NCBI RefSeq assembly: GCF_021545845.1 | Contig: NZ_CP088923.1 | Span: 2,294,001-2,358,000, forward strand | Length of the DNA stretch: 64,000 nt | From: Rhodanobacter thiooxydans | GTDB taxonomy: Bacteria; Pseudomonadota; Gammaproteobacteria; Xanthomonadales; Rhodanobacteraceae | Direction: 5' to 3' | In this document: piece after piece, positions 62,015 through 64,000 of the stretch | Numbering within the stretch: position 1 is the first letter of the stretch | Layout of the letters: every line of letters begins with the position of its first letter | Made by a program: the position numbers and the translations under genes | Notes under the pieces: model-generated | Database searches by the model: none | What the model was told of the DNA's origin: nothing | What the model saw: the letters and a program-made list of their open reading frames with translations, nothing else

Positions 62015-64000
62015 TCAGGCTTTCGTGTTGAGGCTGTCGAAATTGGCGCCGCGCTCGACCAGGTCGACGAGCAGCGGCGACGGCCGCCAGAACAGCGGGT
62101 CTTGCTTTGCGAACTCGCGGATGTCGGACAGCACCTGGGGCAGTCCCACCATGTCGGCGTACTTCATCGGGCCGCCGCGATGGCGCGGAAAACCGTAGCC
62201 CGACAGGAAGACCACGTCGACGTCGAGCGGGCGCTGCGCAATGCGCTCGTGCACGACATTGGCGCCCTCATTGACCATCGCGGCCATGTAGCGGCGCACG
62301 ATCTCGTCGTCGTCGAACGGGCGCGGCGCGATGCCGGCGCGCCGGCGCTCGGCGTCAACGATGGCCAGCACCTCGGGATCCTCGCTGCCGCTGCGCGCGC
62401 CCTCGGCATAGCGGTACCAGCCACGCCCGGTCTTCTGGCCGAACCAGCCGTGCTCGCAAAGCCGGTCGGCGATCTGCACGTAACGTGCGCGCGGGTCGCG
62501 CGCGGCGGCGCGGCGCTGGCGGGTGGCCCAGCCGATGTCGCCGCCGGCCAGGTCGGAGACCTGAAATGGCCCCATCGGGTAGCCGAAGTCGCGGACTGCC
62601 CGGTCGATCTGATACGGCGACGCGCCGTCTTCCATCATGTGGTCGGTTGCGAGGCGATAGACCGCCAGGATACGGTTGCCGATGAAGCCGTCGCATATGC
62701 CGGCGCGCACCGCCACCTTGTGCAGACGCTTGGCGAGTTCGAAGCCGGTGGCGACGACATCGGCGCCGACCCCGGCTGGCACCACGATTTCCAGCAGCTT
62801 CATGATGTTCGCGGGCGAGAAGAAGTGCAGGCCCAGCACGTCTTGCGGCCTCGACGTGGCGGCCGCGATCTGCTCGATGTCGAGGTAAGAGGTGTTGCTG
62901 GCCAGCACCGCCCCGGGCTTGCAGACGCGGTCGAGCTCGGCGAACACCGCCTTCTTCACCGCCATGTCTTCGAACACCGCTTCGACCACGATGTCCACCT
63001 GGCTCAGCGCGTCGTAGGCGGTCGCACCGGCCAATCGCGCCATCAGCGCGCGGCGAGCGTCGGCGCTCATGCGGCCCTTGGCCACCAGCGCGTCATAGAC
63101 CTTCTGCACGTTGGCGCGGCCGCGCGCCAGGCTTTCGGCGTCGCGCTCGACCATCGTCACCGGCAGGCCGGCGTCGAGCATCGCCACCGCGATGCCGGCG
63201 CCCATCGTGCCGCCGCCGACTACGCCCGCCGAACTCAGGGCGCGTGGCGTCGCAGCTTGCGTCCGCGGCACCTTGGCCACTTCGCGCTCGGCGAAGAACG
63301 CATGGATAAGCCCTTGGCGCTGCGGGCTGTCGACGCATTGCAGGAAGAGCTCGCGCTCCAAGCGCAGACCCTCGTCGAAGGGCCGTTCCAGCGCGGCCTC
63401 GACGGCGTCGATGATCTTCGCCGGCGAGAACAGGCCTCGTGATTTTCTGACGCTGTCGGCACGCGCTGCACCGATCGCGACACGCTGGTTCGCCGGGTCG
63501 GCCGGCGCGCAGCTGGCGTCGCGCGTGCGCCGCACGGGTGCGGCCGATGCCACGAGCTCCAGCGCGTAGGCCAAGCCCTCGGCCAGCGCGCCGCTGCCGC
63601 CACCAATGCGGTCGATCAGGCCGAGCCCGAGTGCCTCGTCGGCGCCGATGGCGCGGCCGCTCAGCATCAGATCCAGCGCGGCCGGCGTGCCGATCAGGCG
63701 CGGCGCGCGCTGCGTGCCACCGGCACCGGGCAGCAGGCCGAGTTGCACTTCGGGCATGCCCAACCTGGCACCTGCGATTGCGAGCCGGTAGTGGGCCGCG
63801 AGCGCGAGCTCCAGCCCGCCGCCGAGCGCAGTGCCGTGGATCGCGGCGACGACAGGCTTTGCGCAGGCTTCGATGCGGTTGCAGACCTCGGGCAGCGGCG
63901 GCGATTGCGGCGGCTGGCCGAATTCGTGGATGTCGGCGCCGGCACTGAAGCCGCGGCCGGCGCCGACGATCAGCAGTGCGGCGACCTCGCTATCGCCTTC
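62015..64000 (-). CDS. fused enoyl-CoA hydratase / 3-hydroxyacyl-CoA dehydrogenase (PimF/FadJ-like), start outside window
   Basis: 661 residues are present, open to the right edge. The crotonase part is cut but has [38 protein letters not shown] and [22 protein letters not shown] with both catalytic glutamates. The dehydrogenase part begins with [31 protein letters not shown] (NAD-binding) near the middle. Then come [33 protein letters not shown] with the catalytic His, and a duplicated C-terminal domain. It performs hydration and oxidation of enoyl-CoA. Fusion plus thiolase plus two ACADs matches pimFBCD-type dicarboxylate operons. Confidence 0.9.
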   Translation of the reverse strand, partial: EGDSEVAALLIVGAGRGFSAGADIHEFGQPPQSPPLPEVCNRIEACAKPVVAAIHGTALGGGLELALAAHYRLAIAGARLGMPEVQLGLLPGAGGTQRAPRLIGTPAALDLMLSGRAIGADEALGLGLIDRIGGGSGALAEGLAYALELVASAAPVRRTRDASCAPADPANQRVAIGAARADSVRKSRGLFSPAKIIDAVEAALERPFDEGLRLERELFLQCVDSPQRQGLIHAFFAEREVAKVPRTQAATPRALSSAGVVGGGTMGAGIAVAMLDAGLPVTMVERDAESLARGRANVQKVYDALVAKGRMSADARRALMARLAGATAYDALSQVDIVVEAVFEDMAVKKAVFAELDRVCKPGAVLASNTSYLDIEQIAAATSRPQDVLGLHFFSPANIMKLLEIVVPAGVGADVVATGFELAKRLHKVAVRAGICDGFIGNRILAVYRLATDHMMEDGASPYQIDRAVRDFGYPMGPFQVSDLAGGDIGWATRQRRAAARDPRARYVQIADRLCEHGWFGQKTGRGWYRYAEGARSGSEDPEVLAIVDAERRRAGIAPRPFDDDEIVRRYMAAMVNEGANVVHERIAQRPLDVDVVFLSGYGFPRHRGGPMKYADMVGLPQVLSDIREFAKQDPLFWRPSPLLVDLVERGANFDSLNTKA

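Noticed and set aside
1..64000. CRISPR arrays, tRNA or rRNA genes
   Set aside because: No regularly spaced direct repeats with unique spacers and no recognisable tRNA or rRNA segments were found by eye.

Overview
The window is GC-rich DNA typical of a beta- or gammaproteobacterium. Pieces that point there are the meta-cleavage genes, DUF1302/DUF1329 proteins, NodT/DUF1656/FUSC efflux genes, RbbA/YhhJ, a decayed Bug-type receptor, and Tn3 elements with TnpS/TnpT resolution. I cannot name a genus. No rRNA, tRNA or CRISPR array was seen.

Layout. 1-12.4 kb: the lower meta-cleavage (catechol) pathway in one direction, namely the end of hydroxymuconic semialdehyde dehydrogenase, the hydrolase, oxopentenoate hydratase, oxalocrotonate decarboxylase, acetaldehyde dehydrogenase and hydroxyoxovalerate aldolase. 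It continues into a poorly characterised envelope set (YCF48-like lipoprotein, RND/MMPL permease, DUF1302, DUF1329). After a clear terminator comes a 2-hydroxychromene-2-carboxylate isomerase-like gene. 12.4-20.6 kb: visibly lower-GC accessory DNA with an orphan lipoprotein, a PLD-like protein, an Mrr-like nuclease, two unknown genes, a metallophosphoesterase scrap and a nuclease-STAND NTPase. This looks like a defence island, and its last gene is cut by a transposon.

20.6-30.8 kb: a 10.2-kb Tn3-family transposon with 37-bp inverted repeats, tnpA, an orphan RND efflux permease, a LysR regulator, and the tnpS-core-tnpT resolution module. Its right end abuts the 3' fragment of a second, different Tn3 transposase. 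That element's passengers follow to about 37.9 kb: a CDF-type cation transporter, a HigB/HigA-ImmA toxin-antitoxin locus, small unknown genes and a second tnpS-core-tnpT module. A KfrA/TnpT-like remnant with its own palindromic core-like site, and a frameshifted TPR gene, come next.

39-50.4 kb: efflux genes. A minus-strand FUSC-DUF1656-HlyD-NodT operon and a plus-strand HlyD-RbbA-YhhJ operon meet head to head at 42.75 kb, where both first genes lack their 5' parts. MarR, an EmrB-like MFS pump and a UspA protein follow. 50.7-54 kb: a PagL-like lipid A deacylase, a patatin phospholipase and an EAL phosphodiesterase, the last two translationally coupled. 54-56.5 kb: IS3 remnant, MBL-fold hydrolase, and a Bug/EtfA chimeric pseudogene. 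56.5-64 kb: a tight minus-strand beta-oxidation operon (fused hydratase/hydroxyacyl-CoA dehydrogenase, thiolase, two acyl-CoA dehydrogenases, acyl-CoA synthetase) whose content matches pimeloyl-CoA (pim) type operons.

The strongest leads are the disrupted defence island, a family of GATAA-N7/8-TTATC palindromic core sites tied to TnpS/TnpT modules and also present around the orphan lipoprotein gene, the patatin-EAL pair, and the double-truncation junction between the two efflux operons.
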